Shown: positions 57,617-64,000 of the stretch, one piece after another
How positions within the stretch are numbered: the first letter of the stretch is position 1
Layout of the letters: each line of letters starts with the position of its first letter
NCBI RefSeq assembly: GCF_013085465.1
Contig: NZ_CP049838.1
Span: 8,804,001-8,868,000, forward strand
DNA length: 64,000 nt
From: Streptomyces asoensis
GTDB taxonomy: Bacteria > Actinomycetota > Actinomycetes > Streptomycetales > Streptomycetaceae
Direction: 5' to 3'
Notes under the pieces: generated by a model
What the model saw: only the letters and a program-made list of their open reading frames with translations
What the model was told of the DNA's origin: nothing
Databases searched by the model: none
Position numbers and translations under genes: made by a program

Positions 57617-58099
57617 TCACTCCTGCGTTCTCTCGTCGGTGAGGTCGAGCGGTACGTCGAGCAGAAGGGCCAGTTCGCCGGTGAGCGCGCGGGTTCGCGG
57701 GCTCTTCAGGCCGCCGAGCGGTTCCAACAGCTGCTCCAGCAGCCCCTGGACCACCTTGACGGCCCGCTGTGTCACGTCCTGGCCCCGCTCGGTCAGAGCG
57801 AGCTGTACGGCGCGCGGGTCGCGGGGATCCCGGGTGCGCTCGATCAGGCCGGCGGACTCCAGGGCGCGCGCCAGCTTGGAGACATAGAGCGGCTCGAGGC
57901 CGGTGTGGTCGGCGAGACGCCGCTGGCTGGGTCGTTCGCCGCCTCGCTGCATCCCGTACAGCGAGGCGACCAGCGAGTACTGGGCGTGGGTGAGGCCGAG
58001 CGGGGCCACCGCCCGGTCCACGGCCACGCGCCACTTCGTCGACAGCCGCCACACCAGAAACCCGGGCGTCGCCCCTTCGGGACCCTTGCGCTCACTCAT
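57617..58099 (-). CDS. MarR-family regulator
   Basis: A 160-residue winged-helix protein: LTHAQYSLVASLYGMQ, RRLADHTGLEPLYVSKLARAL, and the wing RTRDPRDPRAVQLALTERG. Two 10-bp direct repeats lie directly upstream (58113 and 58128), likely its own operators. The downstream partner is a second winged-helix gene, a typical MarR pair controlling an efflux or oxidative-stress response elsewhere. Confidence 0.88.
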   Translation of the reverse strand: MSERKGPEGATPGFLVWRLSTKWRVAVDRAVAPLGLTHAQYSLVASLYGMQRGGERPSQRRLADHTGLEPLYVSKLARALESAGLIERTRDPRDPRAVQLALTERGQDVTQRAVKVVQGLLEQLLEPLGGLKSPRTRALTGELALLLDVPLDLTDERTQE

Positions 58100-58419
58100 G
58101 GTCGATAGAGTACATGGCTACTATGTCCATGGCTACTTAATCTCTGCTGCTGCGTCGGGAGTGACACGAGAGTCGGGAAACCGGGTTTGCTGCGACTTGC
58201 GCCGAAGCAGGCTCAGGGGGATGCGTCCGGCTCGAACGAAGAAGCGAAGGTGTGCGGCGTGTTCCGCTCGGACCGCGAGTCGGGACACGTCGGTCGACGT
58301 CGACTGCGCCACCCACCGGCGCCGCGTCCCGGACCGCCCCGACCGGCATGGCCGTGCACGTTCCGGCACCTGGACCGGGTTCGTCGGCCATCGTCGCCAG
58401 CAGCTCAGTGGAGGAACCC
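58100..58419. other. Intergenic region between MarR operon and P450
   Basis: 320 bp with no gene. It holds the CATGGCTACT direct repeats (58113-58122 and 58128-58137), a perfect GTCGACGTCGAC palindrome at 58293-58304, and GGAGGAA directly before the P450 GTG. No -35/-10 pair was recognised. Confidence 0.5.
58113..58137. promoter_or_regulatory. Paired CATGGCTACT direct repeats, MarR operator candidate
   Basis: CATGGCTACT at 58113-58122 and 58128-58137, 15 bp between starts; the first also forms an AGTA-N6-TACT dyad. They lie 13-38 bp upstream of the MarR start. Confidence 0.5.
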
Positions 58420-59601
58420 GTGACCGTCGTACCCATGACCGAGATCGACATGTTCGCGACCTCGGATCAGCGCACCCGCTACGAGCAGTACCGGCACCTG
58501 CGCGAGCTGGGCGCCGTCGTCCGGCTGCGCGAACCGGACGTGTACGCGGTCACGCGCTACGACGAGGTGAAGGCCGCGCTGGCCGATCACGCCGCTTTCA
58601 TCTCCGGCGAGGGCGTGGGATTCAACCCGGTCGTGAACCAGATGATGCGGGGCGTCACCCTCGTCAGCGACCCGCCGGAGCACGACGTGCTGCGCTCCGT
58701 CGTCGGGGCCGGACTGCGTCCCCGCGCTCTGCGCGGTCGCGGTGAGGAGGTCGCCCGGAAGGCGCGGGACCTCGTCGACGAAGTCGTCGCCAGGGGCGAG
58801 ATCGACGGCGTCGCCGAGCTGGCCCAGGCGATGCCGATGGCGGTCATCCCCGACTTCCTCGGACTGCCCGAACGCAACCGGGAGCACCTCTACGAGTGGG
58901 GGCAGGTGGGCAACGACCTGCTCGGTCCGGTCACGGAACGCACCCCGCACAACCTGGAGATGACGCGGCGCCTGTTCGAGTTCGCCCACGAACTCGCGGC
59001 CGACAGGGAACTCGCGCCGGGAAGCCCCGGTGCCGCCATGCTCGAAGCGGCCGATCAGGGTGTCATTCCCCAGGAGAAGTGCCCGCTCCTCCTCGTGGAC
59101 TTCATCGGACCGTCGCTGGAGACCACGGCCGCGGCGATCGGCCATTTCCTCGTCGTCTTCGCCGAGCGTCCGGACCAGTGGGCCGCGCTGCGCGCCGAGC
59201 CCGGGCTCGTGGCTTCGACGATCAACGAGCTGCTCAGATTCGAGAGTCCCCTGCGGGGCCTCACCCGCGTCGCGGCGCGCGACACGGAGCTCGGCGGGGT
59301 GACGATCCCGCAGGGCGCGCGGGTGTGGACCCTCTTCGCCTCGGCGAACCGTGACGAACGCAAGTGGGAGCGCGCGGACGAGTTCGACCTCCGCCGCAAT
59401 CCGCTGGACCACCTCGGATTCGGATACGGAGCGCACAGCTGTGTCGGACAGGGCGCGGCCCGCCTCGAACTGAACACCCTGATCCACGCGCTTCTCGAGG
59501 CCGTCGAGCGCATCGAACTCACCGGCGATCCGGTGATCGCGGAGAACACGCTGCTCAACACCTACGCCGAGATCCCCGTCCGACTTGTCGCGAGAAAGTG
59601 A
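58420..59601 (+). CDS. Cytochrome P450 (class I, atypical I helix)
   Basis: A 393-residue P450. Haem-thiolate C341 (FGYGAHSCVGQGAARLE), ExxR at 270-273 (ELLR) and a K-helix to meander region are intact. The I-helix oxygen groove reads IGPSLETT (229-236) instead of the usual AGxDT, so the acid-alcohol pair is E234-T235 but the preceding Ala-Gly is replaced by Ser-Leu. No ferredoxin gene lies beside it. GTG at 58420 with GGAGGAA. Substrate unknown; convergent with the dihydropteroate synthase gene. Confidence 0.92.
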   Translation: MTVVPMTEIDMFATSDQRTRYEQYRHLRELGAVVRLREPDVYAVTRYDEVKAALADHAAFISGEGVGFNPVVNQMMRGVTLVSDPPEHDVLRSVVGAGLRPRALRGRGEEVARKARDLVDEVVARGEIDGVAELAQAMPMAVIPDFLGLPERNREHLYEWGQVGNDLLGPVTERTPHNLEMTRRLFEFAHELAADRELAPGSPGAAMLEAADQGVIPQEKCPLLLVDFIGPSLETTAAAIGHFLVVFAERPDQWAALRAEPGLVASTINELLRFESPLRGLTRVAARDTELGGVTIPQGARVWTLFASANRDERKWERADEFDLRRNPLDHLGFGYGAHSCVGQGAARLELNTLIHALLEAVERIELTGDPVIAENTLLNTYAEIPVRLVARK

Positions 59602-59754
59602 CCCGACACCCATCGACACCCGTGAGCTGGTGCGGCCGGGAGCGGAACGCGTTCAAGGCTGCCCGAGCGGTGGTGTCGGCGTGGCCCTGCCCTTCACCTT
59701 GATCCGGCACGACGCGGACGTGGCGCGCCGAGCGTTTCGTCCAGCGCCGGGATG

Positions 59755-60606
59755 TCACCACCCACCCTCCTTGGCCATTTCCAGGGCCTCGAAGACCGTG
59801 AGCGCGTCGCGGAGGGCGGCGACGTCGTGGGTGCGGATGTAGTCGGCCCCGCTGCGCGCGGCGTACAGCTCCGCCGCCAGGGTGGCCGGGCCGATCTCGG
59901 GAAGAGCGCTCCCCGTGAGCGTCCGCAGAAAGGACTTCCGGGACGGGGAGACCAGCACCGGTACGTCGAAGCGTGCTTTCAGCCGTTCCAGATGGGCCAG
60001 GGTCCGCAGCGACGGTTCGGGACCGCTGCCCAGGAAGTAGCCCAGCCCCGGGTCGATGACCAGCCTGTCGTGACGGACGCCTGCCGTCTCCAGTGCTGCC
60101 AGGCGCTCGGCGAAGAACTCCTCGATGCCCCTGCACACTTCCGTGGGATCGGTCCGTACCTTGGTCGCGGGGCCGTGACGTTGTACGGAGTGCATGACGA
60201 TGAGCCGGCAGTCGGTGTCCGCGAGCTCCTCGTACCGGGCGGGCTCGCCGAATCCCTGGATGTCGTTGAGATACCTGGCGCCACGCGCGGCGGCGAACCG
60301 CTGCGTCGCGGGCTGAAAGGAGTCGACCGACACCGGAATACCCTCGGCGACCAGCTGATCGACGACGTCGGCCAGCCGCCCCATCTCCTCGTCCGCGGTC
60401 ACCCTCTGGGCCCCCGGATGGCTCGCGGCAGGCCCGAGTTCGATGACGTCGGCCCCGTCCGAGCGCAGCCGGCGCGCGTGCGTCACCGCGGCTTGCGCGG
60501 TCAGGAATCGGTTCCCGTCCGAGAACGAATCCGCGGTGATATTGACGATCCCGACCAGCGAAGGCCGACGGATTCCCACCGGTGAGGGAGTCGCGCGCTC
60601 ATCCAT
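59755..60606 (-). CDS. folP: Sul-type (sulfonamide-insensitive-like) dihydropteroate synthase
   Basis: A 283-residue DHPS that joins pABA to hydroxymethyl-dihydropterin pyrophosphate. [11 protein letters not shown] (21-31), [11 protein letters not shown] (93-103), YLNDIQGF (112-119), [16 protein letters not shown] (185-200), SRKS (222-225) and IRTH (257-260) are present. Where ordinary FolP has a DIGGESTRPG loop, this has [11 protein letters not shown] (56-66), and the DPG loop lacks the GK...HN of FolP; both match my memory of plasmid Sul1 (GPAASHP, SIDSFQPETQR, LNDIQGF). It overlaps metF by 8 bp. Probably a chromosomal Sul homologue giving sulfonamide tolerance; resistance itself is not shown. 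Confidence 0.86.
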   Translation of the reverse strand: MDERATPSPVGIRRPSLVGIVNITADSFSDGNRFLTAQAAVTHARRLRSDGADVIELGPAASHPGAQRVTADEEMGRLADVVDQLVAEGIPVSVDSFQPATQRFAAARGARYLNDIQGFGEPARYEELADTDCRLIVMHSVQRHGPATKVRTDPTEVCRGIEEFFAERLAALETAGVRHDRLVIDPGLGYFLGSGPEPSLRTLAHLERLKARFDVPVLVSPSRKSFLRTLTGSALPEIGPATLAAELYAARSGADYIRTHDVAALRDALTVFEALEMAKEGGW

Positions 60607-61510
60607 GGAGCTCGAGGTTCTGATAGATCTCGGCCGTCACCGTCGAGAAGTTCATGGTCATGAAATGCAGTCCGGGAGCCTCTTCGGCAAGCAGGCGGCG
60701 GCACATCTCGGTCGCATGGTCGATGCCGAGTGCTCTGACCGCTTTGGGGTCTTCCTGCACGGCGAGCATGCGCTCGGCCAGTCGGGCCGGGACGGCGGCG
60801 GTGGAGAGAGTGGGAATGCGTCGCAGTGAGCGGATGGTGGTGACCGGCATGATCTCCGGGATGATCGGCGTCTCACAGCCGGCCGCCGTCACACGGTCGC
60901 GGAAGCGCAGGTAGTCCTCGACGTCGAAGAACATCTGGGTGACGGCATAGTCCGCTCCGGCCCGGCACTTGGCGACGAAATGGCGGATGTCGCTGTCCCG
61001 GTCGGAGGAACGCGGGTGCATCTCGGGGAAAGCGGCGACGCCGACGCAGAAGTTCCCGGACTCCCTGATCAGGCTGACCAGTTCGGCCGCGTACCGGATA
61101 CCCGACGGATGCCTGGTCCAGGGGCCGAGCGGGTCACCGGGCGGGTCTCCGCGCAGAGCGAGAATGTTGCGCACGCCCTGGTCGGCGTAGTGGCCGAGAA
61201 TGTTGCGCAGCTCGGCGACGCTGTGGTCGACCGCGGTGAGGTGGGCGACAGGGGTGAGGGTGGTCTCCTGGGCGATCCGCCCGGTGATGTCGACGGTCCG
61301 GCCTCGCGTCGAGCCGCCGGCACCGTACGTCACGGAGACGAAAGCGGGCGACAGGGCCTCCAGCCGGCGGATCGCGGTCCAGAGTCCGGCTTCGGCCGCC
61401 GCGTCGCGAGGCGGCATGAATTCGAACGAGTAGGAGCGGCCACCTCGTGCGAGGAGGTCGCGAATGGATACTGCGCTGTCTGCTCTTGTGCTGGGGATAC
61501 CGAGCGCCAT
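60599..61510 (-). CDS. metF: Methylenetetrahydrofolate reductase MetF
   Basis: A 303-residue FAD enzyme reducing 5,10-methylene-THF to 5-methyl-THF for methionine synthesis. FEFMPPRD (catalytic E30), [39 protein letters not shown] and PEIMPVTT are family motifs. Its ATG at 61510 lies after the metE terminator, suggesting its own promoter, and its stop overlaps the start of the Sul-like DHPS gene. Confidence 0.95.
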   Translation of the reverse strand: MALGIPSTRADSAVSIRDLLARGGRSYSFEFMPPRDAAAEAGLWTAIRRLEALSPAFVSVTYGAGGSTRGRTVDITGRIAQETTLTPVAHLTAVDHSVAELRNILGHYADQGVRNILALRGDPPGDPLGPWTRHPSGIRYAAELVSLIRESGNFCVGVAAFPEMHPRSSDRDSDIRHFVAKCRAGADYAVTQMFFDVEDYLRFRDRVTAAGCETPIIPEIMPVTTIRSLRRIPTLSTAAVPARLAERMLAVQEDPKAVRALGIDHATEMCRRLLAEEAPGLHFMTMNFSTVTAEIYQNLELHG

Positions 61511-61584
61511 GTGAACAAGCCGTCCGATCGTCGCAGTTCGTGGACTGTCGACCTGCTGATGCTGTCTCCGATGCCGATGCCGAT

Positions 61585-61619
61585 GCCGGGGGAGGACGGC
61601 GAGTGCTTCCTCCCCCGGC
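61585..61619 (-). terminator. metE terminator
   Basis: GCCGGGGGAGGA (61585-61596) pairs perfectly with TCCTCCCCCGGC (61608-61619), loop 11 nt, between metE and metF. A GATGCC triplet repeat lies on its metF side. Confidence 0.7.
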
Positions 61620-61642
61620 CTGCTCGGCCGCTCGGCCTGCCG

Positions 61643-63961
61643 TCAGGGCGCGGAGAGTTCCTCACGGACCGTGCGGGCGGCGGCGACCAGGTTCTCCAGC
61701 GAGGCGCGGGTCTCGGGCCAACCGCGGGTCTTCAGGCCGCAGTCGGGGTTGACCCAGAGACGCTCGGCGGGAATGGCCCTGAGGCCGGTACGGAGCAGCT
61801 CGGCGGCCTCCTCGGCGCTCGGGACGCGGGGGGAGTGGATGTCGTAGACGCCCGGTCCGGCCTCGCGCGGGTAGCCGTGCGCGGCGAGTTCGCGGGCGAC
61901 CTGCATGTGGGAGCGGGCGGCTTCGAGGCTGATGACGTCGGCGTCGAGGTCGTCGATGGCCTGGACGATGTCCCCGAACTCGGCGTAGCACATGTGGGTG
62001 TGGATCTGCGTGTCCGGACGCACTCCGCCGGTGCTGAGCCGGAACGCCTCGGTGGCCCAGGCCAGGTAGGCCGGGCGGTCGACGGTCCGCAGCGGCAGGG
62101 TCTCGCGCAGCGCGGGTTCGTCCACCTGGATCACCGAAGTCCCGCCCGTCTCCAGGTCGTCGACCTCGTCGCGCAGGGCGAGGGCGACCTGGCGGGCGGT
62201 GTCGCCGAGGGGCTGGTCGTCGCGGACGAAGGACCAGGCGAGCATGGTGACGGGGCCGGTGAGCATGCCCTTGACCGGGCGGTCGGTGAGGGACTGGGCG
62301 TACGTCGTCCAGCGCACGGTCATCGGTTCGGGGCGGGAGATGTCGCCGGCCAGGATCGGCGGGCGGACGTAGCGGGTGCCGTAGGACTGCACCCAGCCGT
62401 GCTCCGTGGCCAGGTACCCGGTGAGCTGCTCGGCGAAGTACTGGACCATGTCGTTGCGTTCGGGCTCGCCGTGCACGAGGACGTCCAGTCCGGCCTTCTC
62501 CTGGAAGGAGACGACGTCCTGGATCTCGGCCCTGATGCGCTCCTCGTAGCCGGCGGTGTCGATCCGGCCGGTGCGCAGGTCGGCGCGGGCGGTGCGCAGT
62601 TCGCCGGTCTGCGGGAAGGAGCCGATGGTGGTGGTCGGCAGGAGGGGCAGGCCGAGGTGGGCGCGTTGGGCCGCGGCCCGCTCGGCGTACGGCTGGGAGC
62701 GGCGGGCGTCGGTGTCCCTGACGGCGGCGGCGCGGGCGCGGACGGCCGGGTCGTGGGTGATGGGGGAGTTGGCCCGGGCGGCGAGGTCGGCCCGGTTCGC
62801 GGCCAGTTCGCCCGTGATCGCGTCGGTGCCGAGGGCCAGGCCCCTGGCGAGGGCGACGACTTCGGCGGTCTTCTGGCGGGCGAAGGCCAGCCAGCGCCGG
62901 ATCTGCGGCTCGATGTCCCGCTCCAGGGCCGTGTCGAGGGGCACGTGGAGCAGCGAGCAGGAGGCGGCCACGTCGACCCGGTCGGCCAGCCCGAGCAGGG
63001 TTCCGAGGGTGGCGAGGGACTTCTCCAGATCGTTGATCCAGACGTTGCGGCCGTTGACGACACCGGCGATCAGCCGCTTGCCGGGCAGGCCGCCCACGGC
63101 CGCGAGGGCGTCGAGGTTGGCGGCTGCGGCGTCGGTGAAGTCCAGGGCGAGCCCGTCGACGGGGGCCTTGGCCAGGACCGGCAGGGCGTCGCCGAGCCGG
63201 TCGAAGTAGGAGGCGACCAGGAGCTTGGGCCGGTCGGTGAGGGCGCCGAGATCGCGGTAGGCGCGGGCGGCGGCGTCCAGTTCGGCCGGGGTGCGGTCCT
63301 GGACGAGGGCGGGCTCGTCCAGCTGTGCCCACTCGGCGCCGGCCGCGCGCAGGTCGGCGAGGACCTCGGCGTACACCGGCAGCAGCCGGTCCAGCAGGGT
63401 GAGCGGCTCGAAGTCCGCGGGCACGCCCGGGGCGGGCTTGGCGAGCAGCAGGTAGGTGACCGGGCCGACCAGCACCGGGCGGGCGCCCAGCCCGAGGGCG
63501 AGGGCCTCCCCGAGCTCGGCGACCTGCTTGGCCGGATCGGCCGTGAAGACGGTGTACGGGCCCAACTCGGGCACCAGGTAGTGGTAGTTGGTGTCGAACC
63601 ACTTGGTCATCTCGAGCGGCGCGACGTCCTGGGTGCCGCGTGCCATGGCGAAGTAGCCGTCGAGCGGATCGGTGGCGACGGCGGCGCGGTGGCGGCCGGG
63701 GATCGCGCCGACCATGACGGTGGTGTCCAGGACGTGGTCGTAGTACGAGAAGTCGCCGGTCGGGACCTCGTCGATGCCGGCGTCGGCGAGCTGCCGCCAG
63801 TTGGCGGCGCGCAGTTCGGCGGCGGTGGTTCGGAGGGCGTCGGCGGTGACGCGGCCCTTCCAGTAGCCCTCGATGGCCTTCTTCAGTTCCCGGTTCGGGC
63901 CCTGGCGGGGGTAGCCGTACACGGTGGCCCGTGCTGCCGCGGCTGCGGACTTCGCTGTCAC
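61643..63961 (-). CDS. metE: Cobalamin-independent methionine synthase MetE
   Basis: A 772-residue enzyme transferring methyl from 5-methyl-THF polyglutamate to homocysteine. Zinc ligands are all present: H656 and C658 (HTHMCYAEF), E680 (VISLEAARS) and C741 (NPDCGLKTRG). N-terminal YGYPRQGPNRELKKAIEGYW and VVNGRNVWINDLEKSL are typical. GTG start at 63961 follows GAAGGAG. In Streptomyces metE is often controlled by a B12 riboswitch; only 39 bp of upstream sequence is visible, so this cannot be tested here. Confidence 0.96.
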   Translation of the reverse strand: MTAKSAAAAARATVYGYPRQGPNRELKKAIEGYWKGRVTADALRTTAAELRAANWRQLADAGIDEVPTGDFSYYDHVLDTTVMVGAIPGRHRAAVATDPLDGYFAMARGTQDVAPLEMTKWFDTNYHYLVPELGPYTVFTADPAKQVAELGEALALGLGARPVLVGPVTYLLLAKPAPGVPADFEPLTLLDRLLPVYAEVLADLRAAGAEWAQLDEPALVQDRTPAELDAAARAYRDLGALTDRPKLLVASYFDRLGDALPVLAKAPVDGLALDFTDAAAANLDALAAVGGLPGKRLIAGVVNGRNVWINDLEKSLATLGTLLGLADRVDVAASCSLLHVPLDTALERDIEPQIRRWLAFARQKTAEVVALARGLALGTDAITGELAANRADLAARANSPITHDPAVRARAAAVRDTDARRSQPYAERAAAQRAHLGLPLLPTTTIGSFPQTGELRTARADLRTGRIDTAGYEERIRAEIQDVVSFQEKAGLDVLVHGEPERNDMVQYFAEQLTGYLATEHGWVQSYGTRYVRPPILAGDISRPEPMTVRWTTYAQSLTDRPVKGMLTGPVTMLAWSFVRDDQPLGDTARQVALALRDEVDDLETGGTSVIQVDEPALRETLPLRTVDRPAYLAWATEAFRLSTGGVRPDTQIHTHMCYAEFGDIVQAIDDLDADVISLEAARSHMQVARELAAHGYPREAGPGVYDIHSPRVPSAEEAAELLRTGLRAIPAERLWVNPDCGLKTRGWPETRASLENLVAAARTVREELSAP

Positions 63962-64000
63962 GGAAATCTCCTTCGCGAGACATCTCCCTGGGATCCCGGG

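Noticed and set aside
59602..59754. Small gene between P450 and the dihydropteroate synthase
   Set aside because: All frames there are shadows without coding composition or a ribosome-binding site.
1..64000. tRNA, rRNA, CRISPR arrays, insertion sequences, phage genes
   Set aside because: Both strands were read for conserved RNA cores, spaced repeats, transposase or integrase motifs; none was seen.

Overview
The window is about 64 kb of very GC-rich DNA (strong G/C bias at third codon positions, many GTG starts, tightly packed genes with 4-bp ATGA/GTGA overlaps). Gene content points to a Streptomyces chromosome: a complete mycothiol-free ergothioneine operon (egtABCD), F420/FMN luciferase-like oxidoreductases, twin-arginine and lipoprotein exports, SpoIIE-type phosphatase, MarR/TetR/LacI regulators with palindromic operators, and a TTA (bldA-type) codon in a biosynthetic gene. 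I see no tRNA, rRNA, insertion sequence or CRISPR array.

Layout. 1-3.7 kb: the truncated end of a UvrA-like ABC ATPase, a luciferase-like oxidoreductase, a HAD phosphatase and dodecin. 3.8-5.1 kb: an orphan sugar-binding lipoprotein behind a DasR-like palindrome. 5.2-9.6 kb: egtABCD operon (minus strand). 9.9-14.4 kb: microbial PARG, a PemK/MazF-like protein, flotillin, a small NfeD-type OB-fold protein and an amidase. 14.7-17.3 kb: a secreted GH43/AbfB enzyme and a LuxR-type regulator. 17.3-28.1 kb: the most interesting accessory region. A six-gene operon (cysteine-synthase-like PLP enzyme, serine acetyltransferase, two ATP-grasp ligases, MFS exporter, SAM methyltransferase) runs divergently from a single-module A-Ox-T-TE indigoidine synthetase homologue followed by a tautomerase. 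28.2-40.5 kb: DUF3500 protein, two two-component systems, SpoIIE-type phosphatase, a MarR/MFS pair, another orphan substrate-binding protein and a PucR-type regulator. 40.6-45.2 kb: a coding remnant, an HSL-type esterase, TerC, FkbM methyltransferase and an F420-type oxidoreductase behind a MerR-type 19-bp-spacer promoter. 45.4-52.4 kb: two TetR circuits with paired operators (FMN reductase; TetX-like monooxygenase) and a LacI-pobA-aldehyde dehydrogenase aromatic catabolic operon. 52.5-59.6 kb: thioredoxin, flavoprotein disulfide reductase, peptide deformylase, PepSY membrane protein, TPR protein, a MarR pair and a P450. 59.8-64 kb: metE, metF and, overlapping metF, a dihydropteroate synthase whose sequence resembles the sulfonamide-insensitive Sul enzymes rather than ordinary FolP.

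How the genes may work together. The egt genes make ergothioneine up to the hercynylcysteine sulfoxide stage (the lyase EgtE is not here). The 17-28 kb locus is best read as a small-molecule factory: O-acetylserine is made and its beta carbon substituted by a non-cysteine nucleophile, the product is amide-linked by two ATP-grasp ligases, possibly methylated, and exported; the indigoidine synthetase homologue on the other strand makes a glutamine-derived blue-pigment-type product or a cosubstrate. The metE-metF-sul block joins folate one-carbon metabolism to methionine synthesis and may give intrinsic sulfonamide tolerance. All functional assignments rest on reading motifs and remembered family sequences; no database search was run.
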